Assembly: GCA_002501205.1 (NCBI GenBank)
Contig: DLRW01000062.1
Span: 1-62,550, forward strand
Direction: 5' to 3'
Source: Flavobacteriales bacterium UBA7878
GTDB taxonomy: Bacteria > Bacteroidota > Bacteroidia > Flavobacteriales > Schleiferiaceae
DNA length: 62,550 bases
This document shows positions 16,805-26,014 of the stretch, in pieces; the stretch's first letter is position 1; each line of letters starts with the position of its first letter. Both the position numbers and the translations under genes were made by a program. The notes under the pieces were generated by a model. That model was not told the origin of the DNA. It searched no databases and saw nothing but the letters and a program-made list of their open reading frames with translations.

Positions 16805-18358
16805 ATGTATTTTCCGAGGGTGAAAAAACTCAACCTCCTATTATTTATAAGCCTAAGCCTCTGGTCCTGCCAAAGTGAATTCGCTCCAAATGAAATGGAG
16901 TGCACCGATCGGAGCTTTTCCCCGGACAGCAGCATAGAGCGTTACCAAGCAAACAATGGACCCCTCCTAAATCTGGACTACAGCACTAAAATTGCCCCAG
17001 AATATTTGCAAAGTGACTATCGGATACTAAGGCTAATGCTGGAGGAGTCTAATCCAAATTTGTATCACTATCGTAGTCAGAACGAGATGGACAGTTTTTT
17101 CGACACTCAATTCTGTGCCTTATCGGATTCCGCCTACTACTTGGATTTTATCCGCAGTCTCGCTAAGACCTTTAATTTTATGGCCTGCGGACATAGTGGC
17201 TGGTCGCATCGAAACAGCTACTTCCCTTATCGGGATACTAGTCTTAAACTACTGCCTCTAGATCTGAAAATAGAAGGAAATCAATACTTCATTCGGGAGG
17301 ATTACTCGGAAAATCCCGCTCTAAAAAAGGACATGGAGATTATACAAATCAATGGCCGCAGTCCTAATGAAATTAACCATTTGCTTAGCCAGCACATGTA
17401 TAGGGATGGGCGATCTGCTCCGGAAGCTCGACAAGAAATCGAAAAGTACTTTCGGAATGCCTATTCCAATTTCATTGAAAACCCGGAACACTTTGAAATC
17501 CAAGTTCGTCATCCCCAGGGTATACAGCAATTGCAATTAATTGCCCTACCAAAAGGGGAAATTGACTCTATCCAAAAGGCCCAGCAACCCATAGATCACA
17601 AGCCTTCCAAATTTTTGGAATTCCAAAGCTGGCCTCAAAAAAACATGGCCTATTACCGCATTGGTTGGTTTAGAAATGAAGGTATTGAAGCGATGGGGCA
17701 AAACTTCAATCACTATACCGACTCAGTATTTACCGCTATAGCCGAAGAAGATCTGGATACTTTAATCATTGATCTCCGGGGTAATACCGGCGGCTGGACT
17801 GCCAATGGCAAAAAGCTCCTGTCTTATCTGCTAAATGAGCCCCACAGCTATATTGATGAAGTGCGATTCAAAAAACTGGGGAATTTTAGTTTTCAGGAAT
17901 TAATCCTATCTGACCAAGGTCTGAATGATACCATGCATTTTACGCAAAACGCAGACAGTCTTTGGACCTGGACCAATTACCCTTCCCTCCAAGTTCAGCC
18001 TGCTGACAGTAATCGCTTTCAAGGTCAGGTCATTATCCTTATTGATGAATGGACCCGCTCAGCTGCGGGCATCTTCTCTTCTTTAGCTAGAGAATACAGC
18101 AATGCCCTTTTTATCGGCCCGGAAAACGCTTGTGCTCGAGGCGGTCAGGGAGGCATGGTAATGGTTACCCAATTACCCTGGACCGGAGTGACAGTTCACT
18201 TCAGCACGGCCCAATACAGTCTGAATATCGATCCCGAAAAAGTCGCGAGAGGCCTAAATACTGACTTTGAAAATTTAGAACAATGGATGGCGCTTCACCC
18301 CCAATCTGCACTAGCCACAATATGGAAAGCGGAGGTGGGAGATTCGATGATCCATTAA
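16805..18358 (+). CDS. S41 family peptidase, predicted lipoprotein
   Basis: C-terminal-processing-type serine peptidase. The N-terminus (LNLLLFISLSLWSC) ends with a lipobox-like Cys, so it is probably a lipoprotein. A PDZ-like region lies around residues 155-250 (KKDMEIIQINGRSPNEINHLL). The S41 catalytic core follows: LDTLIIDLRGNTGGWTANG, then the nucleophile region DEWTRSAAGIF with S419, and the later G-x-G-G segment CARGGQGG. This matches the tricorn-like S41 group more closely than CtpA. It starts with ATG at 16805, or possibly GTG at 16820. Substrate unknown. Confidence 0.85.
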   Translation: MYFPRVKKLNLLLFISLSLWSCQSEFAPNEMECTDRSFSPDSSIERYQANNGPLLNLDYSTKIAPEYLQSDYRILRLMLEESNPNLYHYRSQNEMDSFFDTQFCALSDSAYYLDFIRSLAKTFNFMACGHSGWSHRNSYFPYRDTSLKLLPLDLKIEGNQYFIREDYSENPALKKDMEIIQINGRSPNEINHLLSQHMYRDGRSAPEARQEIEKYFRNAYSNFIENPEHFEIQVRHPQGIQQLQLIALPKGEIDSIQKAQQPIDHKPSKFLEFQSWPQKNMAYYRIGWFRNEGIEAMGQNFNHYTDSVFTAIAEEDLDTLIIDLRGNTGGWTANGKKLLSYLLNEPHSYIDEVRFKKLGNFSFQELILSDQGLNDTMHFTQNADSLWTWTNYPSLQVQPADSNRFQGQVIILIDEWTRSAAGIFSSLAREYSNALFIGPENACARGGQGGMVMVTQLPWTGVTVHFSTAQYSLNIDPEKVARGLNTDFENLEQWMALHPQSALATIWKAEVGDSMIH

Positions 18359-18413
18359 GAGCAAATTCAAGTCCTGACTTATTTCAAAGCCTGGGATCGA
18401 AGTCCTAAATAAA

Positions 18414-18439
18414 TTCCTTAAAAACCTACATTTAAGGAA
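18414..18439 (+). promoter_or_regulatory. 9-bp inverted repeat just before the 18451 start
   Basis: TTCCTTAAA and TTTAAGGAA are perfectly complementary around an 8-base loop. The right arm contains AAGGAA, the only Shine-Dalgarno-like stretch before the ATG at 18451, so the hairpin could hide the ribosome site; it could equally be an operator. Confidence 0.4.
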
Positions 18440-18450
18440 ATGACCAAGCC

Positions 18451-18843
18451 ATGTTTAGAGACAAAATTTTGCCCGTACTACTAGCAGGTATCTGGATTAA
18501 TCTTAGTGAGTTTTTTCGCAATGAATTCCTGTTAAAATCCGAATGGCAGGCTCATTATCAAAGCATGGGCTTGGAATTCCCTTCAGCGCCTATCAATGGG
18601 GCGATTTGGGGAATCTGGGGCTTTCTCTTCGCCCTTGCAATATCGGCGCTAAGCCGAAAATTCAGCTTTAAGGAAAGCCTGCTTTGGGCCTGGCTCATGG
18701 GTTTTGTTTTGATGTGGTTAGTTACGGGAAATATGTTGGTCTTAGCACCAGGAATTTTGATTTATGCTATTCCCCTGAGTTTGGTGGAAGTAGTTGTGGC
18801 AGTTTGGATTTTGAAGAAACACCAGATTCAAGCTAAAAATTAA
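18451..18843 (+). CDS. Small integral membrane protein, unknown function
   Basis: 130 residues with four predicted membrane helices (about residues 5-22, 48-66, 76-93, 97-122). The loop SEFFRNEFLLKSEWQAHYQSMGLEF lies between the first two helices and is the only notable hydrophilic part. It resembles short uncharacterised Bacteroidota membrane proteins, and I cannot name a family. It stands alone, with a hairpin before it and a 271-base gap after it. Confidence 0.7.
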   Translation: MFRDKILPVLLAGIWINLSEFFRNEFLLKSEWQAHYQSMGLEFPSAPINGAIWGIWGFLFALAISALSRKFSFKESLLWAWLMGFVLMWLVTGNMLVLAPGILIYAIPLSLVEVVVAVWILKKHQIQAKN

Positions 18844-19071
18844 CTTTTTGGATCAGCCCTTCTTCAAACAACTTTGAACTTATTCAAGCATTGATTCTCT
18901 AAACTCATCACACTCAATCCTCCGGTATCCTATTTTTCTAAATTCACCCAATAATATATGCATATTAGCTTAGTTAAAAACCAAATAAACACTATAATAA
19001 TTTAGGGATTTTCTAAAATTTTTAGGGTGAAAATCCCCCTGACCAAACAAATGCCAACCTACTCACTTTCA

Positions 19072-19079
19072 TAGATTTG
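19072..19079 (+). promoter_or_regulatory. Candidate -7 element for the metalloprotease gene
   Basis: TAGATTTG matches TAnnTTTG, 35 bases before the ATG at 19115. No good -33 TTG. The rest of the 18844-19114 gap is AT-rich and shows no gene. Confidence 0.4.
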
Positions 19080-19114
19080 ATTAAATCTAATTACTAACTA
19101 TTTAATCAATTTCT

Positions 19115-21664
19115 ATGCGAATATTCTACAGCAATTTGAGTAGCTCAATATTTACATTAAAAACGCTGCTGATAGTTCTTTTCACCAGCCTACCATTTAT
19201 AAACCAAGCACAAGAAATTCCCAGCAGCCTCATAGACCGAGCCAATGACACGCGTTTTATTTTTGAAGGTGTGGTAATCAATTCTGAGCCCTACTACAAT
19301 AGCTCAGGCACTTATGTTTATACCTCCAACACAGTTGAAATCACCAGGCTATTAAAAGGCGACATCGAATGTGGAACCATAGAAATCATAACCGAAGGAG
19401 GCACTTATAACGGCACTACCTTCGAAATGACACACAGCTTAGTTCTAAGCCAGGGAAGTCGGGGAATTTTCCTTTGCAATGAAACAAATCGCCCCTTATC
19501 TACAATTGATTTCTACCCTGAATCAAATGTTCAAAAATTGGAAGCGACCTTCGAGAACCAATCCTTCATAAGATACTGGTGGGATGGAGAAGGGGTAAAT
19601 GCAGCCGACATCTGGGCCAATTACGATAGCCTGGCAGCTGTATACGACATTACTGAATTGGTGACAGGTCTGCACTATTACGATTGTAATTCGGGTTTAG
19701 ATATGGAATCTCCTGGCAAGAACCTCCCCTTATCATTTCCCAAGCCCAATAGCCAAGCAGTAAATAAAAAACCGCGCTATAGCAAAAAGGAATTTAACTC
19801 AGTGATGGAATATCATCGCTATAAAAGAGAAAACTTCAAGGTGGAGGGAGTAAACGCCACCGGCACGGTCACTTACGACATGGAGAACTTTAAAATCTCT
19901 GGAGACAGCCCTAAGTTTGTTGAATTCGATGTGACAATTAAAGACAACCTAGGCACAAAGTATATGCAATTTGGAGCGGTACGAATTAGCTACGACAGCT
20001 TTATTTTCGGAAGCTCCATTGTCGCTAACAATCAGGTAACCGTTAGCCGAGGCACTTTAAACAGCGACCCGAATTGCTACATCGACCCCATCCCTCAAGA
20101 TCACACCGGTAGCACTATATTAATTTCTGCTTCAGAAACTAATGCCTCCCAATGCAAGGCACAGGTGTTAACTACCCCCCAAAGCATCATGCATGTGAAA
20201 ATTGAAATGCCCAATTGCATCACCAGTCATCAGATTGAATTGGTAGATACCGCAATGATAGGTATACCAGAACCCAGCATGATCCTATTTCTTACAGGCT
20301 ATTCCAACTCTGCATCCGACCCGAACTATTATGAATACTCCAATCTTAACCACAATGATCTGGAAAACATTAACAGCTGTGGAGCAAAAATCACCAGCTT
20401 CGCTCCTACGGCCTTGGCGGGAGGCATCGAAGACACCTTAAGCATTTTTGGCGAACAATTTGGATTTAGCAGAGGAAGCAGTAAAATCTATATGAAAAAT
20501 GCCGATGACGGAGGTAACTCAGAAGTCTTTCTCGATAATTATGACATTGTAAGCTGGAGTGACACCCTGATAAAAGTTCTGGTTCCATCTTACGACTCCT
20601 CCATAGTTGGCGGGATAACTCATCGTGGAGATGCCGCTGGATCTGGTGATTTCAGAATTGCAACCACTAGCTCAACCGCTTATTCGAGCAATGCTTTACA
20701 AGCCCCTCTAAAAGTCAGCTACTCCATTAAAACCAGACTTTACTCAGGCATAGGAAAGGTGATTCGTCCGATTGCACCACCTACCAGCATGAATCAAAAA
20801 ATCATTTTCCGTTGCGACACCACTGTGGCACAATACCAAAATGGTGCGATGAAAGCGGTTATCGACAAGGCACTACGAGATTGGACCTGCCTAACGGGTA
20901 TTGAATGGGAGCTCGGCGCAGACATTGCCTCCACTCAAACCGGAGCCAGTGCTGATAACGAATGTATCATCCAATTTATTAATGGCACCGGACAGAATAA
21001 ATTAGCCACCGCAAGCTCCATATCTACCACTTGTTCTGGTGGCAGCAAACATTACATCCGGGAAATAGATATTGTAATTGACAGTACTCGAAACTGGCAC
21101 GTCGACAGCACCTCTATTCCGGTGCCGGGTTCTGACTTCGACTTCTACTCTGTAATTTTACATGAACTAGGCCACGCATTGGGCTTGGATCACATCATTG
21201 ATAACGCTGCCATAATGCACTATTCTATCGCGGCAGGAGTTAAAAAAAGAGACTTGGAACACGATATATCTTGTGATCTGGGTGGCAACTGGTCGATGGC
21301 CTATATGCGTGATCCTGCTAATACAGTTAGCTGTAGACAAAACGTCAATTCCAGTCTAAACCCTATTTGCTCTAAAGTCTCTATTAATCAAGAAAACTTG
21401 CAAAACCTTCATTTTGATGTTTTCCCAAATCCTACTGGCGACTATATCAACATTCAATTTAAGGGAACCGAACCGGATGAGTACATTGGTGAAATCACAG
21501 ATGTTTTTGGACGTAAGGTGTATCATTTTAACATCCCTTCCCATAAAAACTCTAACTTCCAACTTAATCTGGCAAAACTGCCCGCTGGATATTATTGGTT
21601 GAGTCTAAGTAAGCCTGAATCCGGACTTAAAGAGACCATGAAGATTTTAAAATATGCCTATTAA
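19115..21664 (+). CDS. Matrixin-like zinc metalloprotease with T9SS sorting domain
   Basis: Large secreted protein of 849 residues. A signal peptide covers about residues 1-32. A TIG/IPT-like domain appears around residues 427-530 (ITSFAPTALAGGIEDTLSIFG). The catalytic domain has the zinc motif H683-E-L-G-H687-x5-H693 and a Met-turn at M701, the metzincin/matrixin arrangement, with the catalytic Glu at 684. The last 75 residues (FPNPTGDYINIQF, then VFGRKVYHF and LAKLPAGYYWLSL) are a type A T9SS C-terminal sorting domain, so the protease should be exported across the outer membrane and cleaved or anchored. Its 3' end overlaps a small lipoprotein gene by 11 bases. Substrate unknown. Confidence 0.92.
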   Translation: MRIFYSNLSSSIFTLKTLLIVLFTSLPFINQAQEIPSSLIDRANDTRFIFEGVVINSEPYYNSSGTYVYTSNTVEITRLLKGDIECGTIEIITEGGTYNGTTFEMTHSLVLSQGSRGIFLCNETNRPLSTIDFYPESNVQKLEATFENQSFIRYWWDGEGVNAADIWANYDSLAAVYDITELVTGLHYYDCNSGLDMESPGKNLPLSFPKPNSQAVNKKPRYSKKEFNSVMEYHRYKRENFKVEGVNATGTVTYDMENFKISGDSPKFVEFDVTIKDNLGTKYMQFGAVRISYDSFIFGSSIVANNQVTVSRGTLNSDPNCYIDPIPQDHTGSTILISASETNASQCKAQVLTTPQSIMHVKIEMPNCITSHQIELVDTAMIGIPEPSMILFLTGYSNSASDPNYYEYSNLNHNDLENINSCGAKITSFAPTALAGGIEDTLSIFGEQFGFSRGSSKIYMKNADDGGNSEVFLDNYDIVSWSDTLIKVLVPSYDSSIVGGITHRGDAAGSGDFRIATTSSTAYSSNALQAPLKVSYSIKTRLYSGIGKVIRPIAPPTSMNQKIIFRCDTTVAQYQNGAMKAVIDKALRDWTCLTGIEWELGADIASTQTGASADNECIIQFINGTGQNKLATASSISTTCSGGSKHYIREIDIVIDSTRNWHVDSTSIPVPGSDFDFYSVILHELGHALGLDHIIDNAAIMHYSIAAGVKKRDLEHDISCDLGGNWSMAYMRDPANTVSCRQNVNSSLNPICSKVSINQENLQNLHFDVFPNPTGDYINIQFKGTEPDEYIGEITDVFGRKVYHFNIPSHKNSNFQLNLAKLPAGYYWLSLSKPESGLKETMKILKYAY

Positions 21665-22097
21665 AAGACTGTTTGGCCTACTCTTCCTCTTGAGTGCTTG
21701 TTCCAATTTGCAACCTCAGCAAGGAAACTGTCAACAATTTGAATTGCGGGGTAAAATCTCCTCTAAGGAACTAAACTTGGCCTTATCAGGAGATTTGGAA
21801 ATATGGCAAAACCGAAGCTTACTCAAGGAAAGCCGAGTAGATCCATCAGGAGAATATCGTTTACTGCTTGAAGATGTAGATCAAAAGCAGCCCCTCGAAT
21901 TGCGATTTAAACCGGTTAATGCGGTTGCCGCAAATCCTGCAGATTACAGCTCAGATGCTGATTATTACTCAAGCGATGGATTTGGGGTGTACTGCGATTA
22001 TGAGGAACACTTTTGGTTACAAGTGGAATCCTGTTCCATGCAATTTAACTTGGAACTAGACTCCTGCACCATATACAGTATGGAAAGTGAACATTAA
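21654..22097 (+). CDS. Small predicted lipoprotein coupled to the metalloprotease
   Basis: No recognised family. A signal peptide with lipobox LLSAC puts the lipid anchor at about residue 16. The mature part of about 130 residues holds a carboxypeptidase-regulatory-like strand pattern (LRGKISSKELNLALSGDLEIW, then VDPSGEYRLLLEDV) and four further cysteines that could form disulfides. It overlaps the 3' end of the secreted metalloprotease by 11 bases and is followed by a terminator, so the two form a two-gene unit; a partner or inhibitor role is a guess. Confidence 0.65.
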   Translation: MPIKRLFGLLFLLSACSNLQPQQGNCQQFELRGKISSKELNLALSGDLEIWQNRSLLKESRVDPSGEYRLLLEDVDQKQPLELRFKPVNAVAANPADYSSDADYYSSDGFGVYCDYEEHFWLQVESCSMQFNLELDSCTIYSMESEH

Positions 22098-22121
22098 GAG
22101 TGAAATGTATTTCTAAATTTA

Positions 22122-22149
22122 AGCCCCGGAAATTCCGGGGCTTTTTTAT
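22122..22149 (+). terminator. Rho-independent terminator
   Basis: Stem AGCCCCGGAA with TTCCGGGGCT around a minimal loop, followed by seven T bases (one T in the stem). It closes the metalloprotease-lipoprotein unit. Confidence 0.9.
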
Positions 22150-22175
22150 TCCGGCTTCAGCAAAAATCAAAATAG

Positions 22176-22838
22176 ATGATCTGGAAAATCCGCAATACTG
22201 AAAACCTAAGCTTAAAAGACCTGGAAACAGCAATTCAGCAGGGAGCTCGTTTCAAAGTTTTCGCCTATCGGATAGGGGTGGTGAAATTCAATTTTCTACG
22301 ATTGTCGCCAGCCATCTTAATCCGTCATAAAGAGGAAGAAAAGCGATATAAGTCTAAATACAATCGCCTTAACCTTTTCCTGGATCCATGGTCCCTATTT
22401 ATGGGCCCAACCTATACCTATCGCACCTGGAAAGACAATCGCAATGGCGGAATTGATGTTACGGGCGACATCATGCTCAATCTTAAGGAAGAAAACCTGC
22501 AAGAACAAAAAGTGGAAATCGAGCGGGTCCATCACCTCTTCAAAAAGATGGACAAAACTGACCTTAAAGCCTTAAAGAAAGCTTTGCAAAAAGTGGATCC
22601 GAATAGCATTGGAATTCAAGCCGCTTATGCCGGGGTCTTTGTAAATGTTGGCGACTATGAAGAACCTCCATTTACCATTGGATTTGAAGGATTCCGAAAT
22701 CAGGAATTGGATGAGGAAAAATTACGCAACGCCCTTCGAAAATACTTTTACTCCAAAGTACAATTCTGGATCTTCAACTTGAAGGATGAACCGGAACTAG
22801 CTGGTCCCTTAAAAGAGCAAGGTGAGAAAGTTTGGTAA
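22176..22838 (+). CDS. Hypothetical cytoplasmic protein
   Basis: Not recognised. 220 residues, no signal peptide or strong membrane segment. Middle part is basic with an 'FNFLRLSPAILIRHKEEE' stretch; a later helix-rich region (KKMDKTDLKALKKALQKVD) is charged. The segment FLDPWSLFMGPTYTYRTWKDNRNGG is rich in aromatic residues. It follows a terminator and no promoter motif was found. Codon use looks like its neighbours, so it is likely a real gene. Confidence 0.55.
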   Translation: MIWKIRNTENLSLKDLETAIQQGARFKVFAYRIGVVKFNFLRLSPAILIRHKEEEKRYKSKYNRLNLFLDPWSLFMGPTYTYRTWKDNRNGGIDVTGDIMLNLKEENLQEQKVEIERVHHLFKKMDKTDLKALKKALQKVDPNSIGIQAAYAGVFVNVGDYEEPPFTIGFEGFRNQELDEEKLRNALRKYFYSKVQFWIFNLKDEPELAGPLKEQGEKVW

Positions 22839-22888
22839 GATATCTAAAAGCAGAATTGATTCACTTCAAGCCCATCTCCTACCCCCTC

Positions 22889-23524
22889 CTATTTGGTATA
22901 ACTCTTATTCTCAAGCCTAGCCTCTAATTCCACAATTTGCTTCTGGATATCCCCCAACAATCCTCTTTCAATAGAAACGATATCGTATTTACAAAGCCTG
23001 CCTAAGAGCTCTAGCACATCGCCGGTTTTGGACTCCGAATCTAGGGCCAATAGCTGATCTACGGTAGATTTGGTGAACTCCGCATACACATCATGAAATT
23101 CGTAAATGCTGGATATCAACTGAATGGTTGAAATATTCAAATCTTGAAAGACCCCGCTAATCTTGGCACTTTCATATATGGTTTCGGATAAGCGCACTGT
23201 ACCCACTCCCTTCCAAGATGGCAGTTTATTATGATTGATTTTGGGATTACCATAATAAGGCATTTTAAAATCTTCCTCCCCCAGTCCCTGCAAGGCACTA
23301 TCTAGCTCCAGGGCTAATTGTTCGTGATAGGCCACTGCTGATTCCAACATCCGGGCATTGGCCTTCATCTCAGCAATTATCTGCTCCAAAGCATTGCGAG
23401 TATTGGCATCCACTTTCTCCTGATTACTCTTTTCACTGAGGTAAAAACCCAGGAAAACCCCGAAGGCCACAATCAGTAATTCCAGGATGTATTTGAGAAT
23501 AGATTTCAGATAGCGCTTGAACAT
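22889..23524 (-). CDS. Single-pass membrane protein with coiled-coil-like domain
   Basis: 211 residues with one N-terminal membrane helix (ILELLIVAFGVFLGFYLSE) followed by a long helical region (QEKVDANTRNALEQIIAEMKAN, then YHEQLALELDSAL). This architecture, a membrane helix of the 'ELLIVxxGVxxGF' kind followed by helices, resembles DUF6090-type proteins common in Bacteroidota, but I am not certain of the family. A candidate -7 element (TACGTTTG on the minus strand) is at 23594-23587. Function unknown. Confidence 0.6.
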   Translation of the reverse strand: MFKRYLKSILKYILELLIVAFGVFLGFYLSEKSNQEKVDANTRNALEQIIAEMKANARMLESAVAYHEQLALELDSALQGLGEEDFKMPYYGNPKINHNKLPSWKGVGTVRLSETIYESAKISGVFQDLNISTIQLISSIYEFHDVYAEFTKSTVDQLLALDSESKTGDVLELLGRLCKYDIVSIERGLLGDIQKQIVELEARLENKSYTK

Positions 23525-23610
23525 GGCTTAGGAGTATTGCTTATGGGTCAGGAATTTAGCAATTCCTTAAGTTTCCTAACACAGACCAAACGTAAGACCA
23601 AAAACACAAA

Positions 23611-24429
23611 TTAATCCTTTTCCAAATAGGTTTGTTCCTCTCGGCCTTCTATTGTTTGTCCGCAGGTAGCACACACCTCCGCACCTTCTTTTCTACGCGC
23701 TAATTCCTCCGAAAAACCTGAAGCCAAAATCCCAGTTGGCAAAGCAAACAGGCCAATACCAATAATGGAAATCACACCCCCGAGTATTTTCCCCAAGGCT
23801 GTTATGGGATACATGTCGCCATAACCCACTGTAGTCAATGTGGCAATTCCCCACCACATCGTCTCGGGGATACTTGAAAAACGCTCAGGCTGCGCTCCAT
23901 TTTCGACATGATACATTAAAGTAGAAGCTATTAATAAGAGGAATACGGTGAATATTAAGGATACAACTAACTCTTCCCTCTTGTCCTTCATTACTCGATT
24001 GATCAAGCTTAATGCGGTTATATATCTAGCGATTTTAAACAGTCTAAAAATCTTGAAGATTCTTAGAACTCTTAATAAGCGTAAGTCGACACCCACAAAG
24101 GGAAGATAAAACGGTAAAATGGCCAGCAAGTCAATTATTGCAAGCGGACTTAAGGCATATTTAAAGTTCCCTATAATAGGTTGCTGATATTTGGCTTGCA
24201 AATTAGCCGTCCATAATCTTAATAAGTATTCAACCGTAAATACCCCTACTGAAAAAGTCTCAAAAATTGAGAATTCCTCTTGGTACGATTCGCGAAGTGA
24301 AGGCACCGACTCCAACAGCATCGCTAAAACATTGAGAATAATTAGCGAAACGATAAAGACATCAAAATACCAACTGGCGACTCTGGTTTCTTTGGACACT
24401 GCCAAAAGATTATGAACTCGATGCTTCAT
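23611..24429 (-). CDS. Voltage-gated-type potassium channel
   Basis: Six-helix ion channel subunit of 272 residues, acting in the inner membrane as a tetramer. S1-S3 lie at about residues 20-110. S4 carries regularly spaced positive residues at 117, 120, 123, 126, 129, 132 and 135 (RLLRVLRIFKIFRLFK). The pore loop has the potassium filter TTVGYGD at residues 199-205. S6 follows (LGGVISIIGIGLFALPTGIL). An unusual feature is a short cytoplasmic tail with one CxxC pair (CATCGQ), possibly half a zinc site completed in the tetramer. Gating behaviour cannot be read from the sequence. Confidence 0.93.
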   Translation of the reverse strand: MKHRVHNLLAVSKETRVASWYFDVFIVSLIILNVLAMLLESVPSLRESYQEEFSIFETFSVGVFTVEYLLRLWTANLQAKYQQPIIGNFKYALSPLAIIDLLAILPFYLPFVGVDLRLLRVLRIFKIFRLFKIARYITALSLINRVMKDKREELVVSLIFTVFLLLIASTLMYHVENGAQPERFSSIPETMWWGIATLTTVGYGDMYPITALGKILGGVISIIGIGLFALPTGILASGFSEELARRKEGAEVCATCGQTIEGREEQTYLEKD

Positions 24430-24536
24430 TGCTTACTAAAGTGAGTAGAAAAATATGTGATCATAGATTCAAATGAAAACCGAAGCCCCATCCAAACCCA
24501 TTTGCCTCAAGCTCTATTGAAAAAAGGATTGAGCTA

Positions 24537-25592
24537 TTAGAGGACCTCATAAAAATCAACCGTTTTCAAAAGTTGCTCATCGAATTTATAGATATCATCC
24601 AAGGACTCAATCAGCTCCCGCGTCTCCTTCTTGTTCTCATCAAATAAGCCGAGATATTTTTTACCTCCATTTAAATGTAATCGGCAAATTGGTTTGCGGT
24701 TATTATCATCGAGCAAAATGCCAAAATAGGATTGAGTATCACGATGAACAATTCTTTCAACTGGTAACTTTCGTCTTAAAATCGCTACCACAATCCTAAG
24801 AGCATCCAACTCTTCCTCCGTGGTATCAACCTTGCTTTCTACTACATCTTCAACCTGCTCCTCTGCCTTTTGCTTTTCTTCTTCATTATTTAAGGCCGAG
24901 TTTAATCGGTCATTGACCTTTTCACTCACTAGCTGGGAAAAAGCCTTCGAAACTATATCCCTAAATTCCTCGATTACATTAGCCGTGAGTCTTCCAGAAT
25001 AAGCCTGACCTGCAAAATGTTTTACGAATTCCGTACTTGGCTCGGTCATTTCATTCTCTATCAACAACTTCACTTCGCGGGTGTACTTTAAATTACTGGC
25101 ATTTCCAATAATCTTTGCTTCATCAAACTTTGATTTGGAAAACTTCTCAACCTCCTTAACAGTGCTTTCTTTCAGCTTTGTAATGTCGAACTCTAAAAAT
25201 GGCTTTTCATCCATTTTATTAGGCTCTTCTAAATCGGTATAAAACCGGTATTGAATTCCATTCGTTAAAAGTGCAAAGCGAGTTTTAGTAGCATGAAAAT
25301 ACCGGAAAAGTTGAGAGCTATGAACATTCAAATCCTGCTTCCAATGTTTACACTCGATAATCAAAATGGGGTTCCCACTTTGAAAAATGGCATAATCCAC
25401 TTTCTCTCCTTTCTTTAAACCAATATCCGCAGTAAACTCGGGCACAACCTCTGTCGGATCGAAAGTATCATACCCCAAAGCATTAATAAAAGGCAAGGTA
25501 AAAGCATGTTTTGCTGATTCCTCGGTTTCAATTTTGTCTTTTAAAAGCTCGAGCTTATCCGCCAGGCCCTTAAGTTGGTTAAATAATTCCAT
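24537..25592 (-). CDS. Orphan HsdR_N-type restriction endonuclease-like protein
   Basis: Related to the N-terminal nuclease domain of type I restriction R subunits. The nuclease core is intact: D66 in KGEKVDYAIF, then E80-C-K82 in ILIIECKHW, a PD-(D/E)xK arrangement, with VPEFTADIGLKKG before it. The rest lacks the helicase motor of HsdR, and there is no hsdM or hsdS nearby, so it is not a complete restriction system. A charged, glutamate-rich linker (about residues 230-260) leads to a C-terminal 'FGILLDDNNRKPICRLHLN' domain. Similar single proteins are widespread in Bacteroidota; the function is unknown, and a nucleic-acid defence or repair role is inference. Confidence 0.8.
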   Translation of the reverse strand: MELFNQLKGLADKLELLKDKIETEESAKHAFTLPFINALGYDTFDPTEVVPEFTADIGLKKGEKVDYAIFQSGNPILIIECKHWKQDLNVHSSQLFRYFHATKTRFALLTNGIQYRFYTDLEEPNKMDEKPFLEFDITKLKESTVKEVEKFSKSKFDEAKIIGNASNLKYTREVKLLIENEMTEPSTEFVKHFAGQAYSGRLTANVIEEFRDIVSKAFSQLVSEKVNDRLNSALNNEEEKQKAEEQVEDVVESKVDTTEEELDALRIVVAILRRKLPVERIVHRDTQSYFGILLDDNNRKPICRLHLNGGKKYLGLFDENKKETRELIESLDDIYKFDEQLLKTVDFYEVL

Positions 25593-25894
25593 GTGATTGG
25601 TTTAGAGTTAATCTCATAACTTCCTGAAAAAGGTGGGGTAACTTCAACTAAAAACATTGACAGAAACCTTACGGTATAACTCACTATCTCTGAAAAGACA
25701 AGTCAACTTCCCCAACTCTCCGACAGAACTTCAATTTCCTAAGCTAAATATTCTCCCCTAAAGAGCACTCATTATCAAGCCTTGACACTTAAAAAAAGGG
25801 GAAAAACCCCTATTCAACACTTGGCTCAAAACAGAATATTCTGGCATCCCCCCCAACCTACAATTGAGATTCAAACAGACACATTAAAATCAAC

Positions 25895-25909
25895 CCCACT
25901 TTCCCCCAC
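25895..25909 (-). promoter_or_regulatory. Minus-strand pair of GTGGG boxes, 10-bp spacing
   Basis: CCCAC at 25895-25899 and 25905-25909 read as GTGGG twice, ten bases apart, on the minus strand. This is the same box and spacing as the pair at 26015-26029 and fits the TGGG-N5/6 direct repeats known as MraZ operators in Escherichia coli. Confidence 0.35.
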
Positions 25910-26014
25910 CATCAAAAAACACAGTATTAATCCTTATTTTACAGGCATTTAACACAATTCACCTAAAGTGTTTTTCGTTTCAAGTGAGGAAACTTATCCA
26001 CATAATGGCACTTA

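Noticed and set aside
24537..25592. Complete type I restriction system
   Set aside because: Only an HsdR_N-like nuclease is present; no helicase domain, hsdM or hsdS lies nearby.
25797..25811. AGGGG/CCCCT hairpin as terminator
   Set aside because: Only a 5-bp stem. A T-run exists on the minus strand, but no minus-strand gene ends there.
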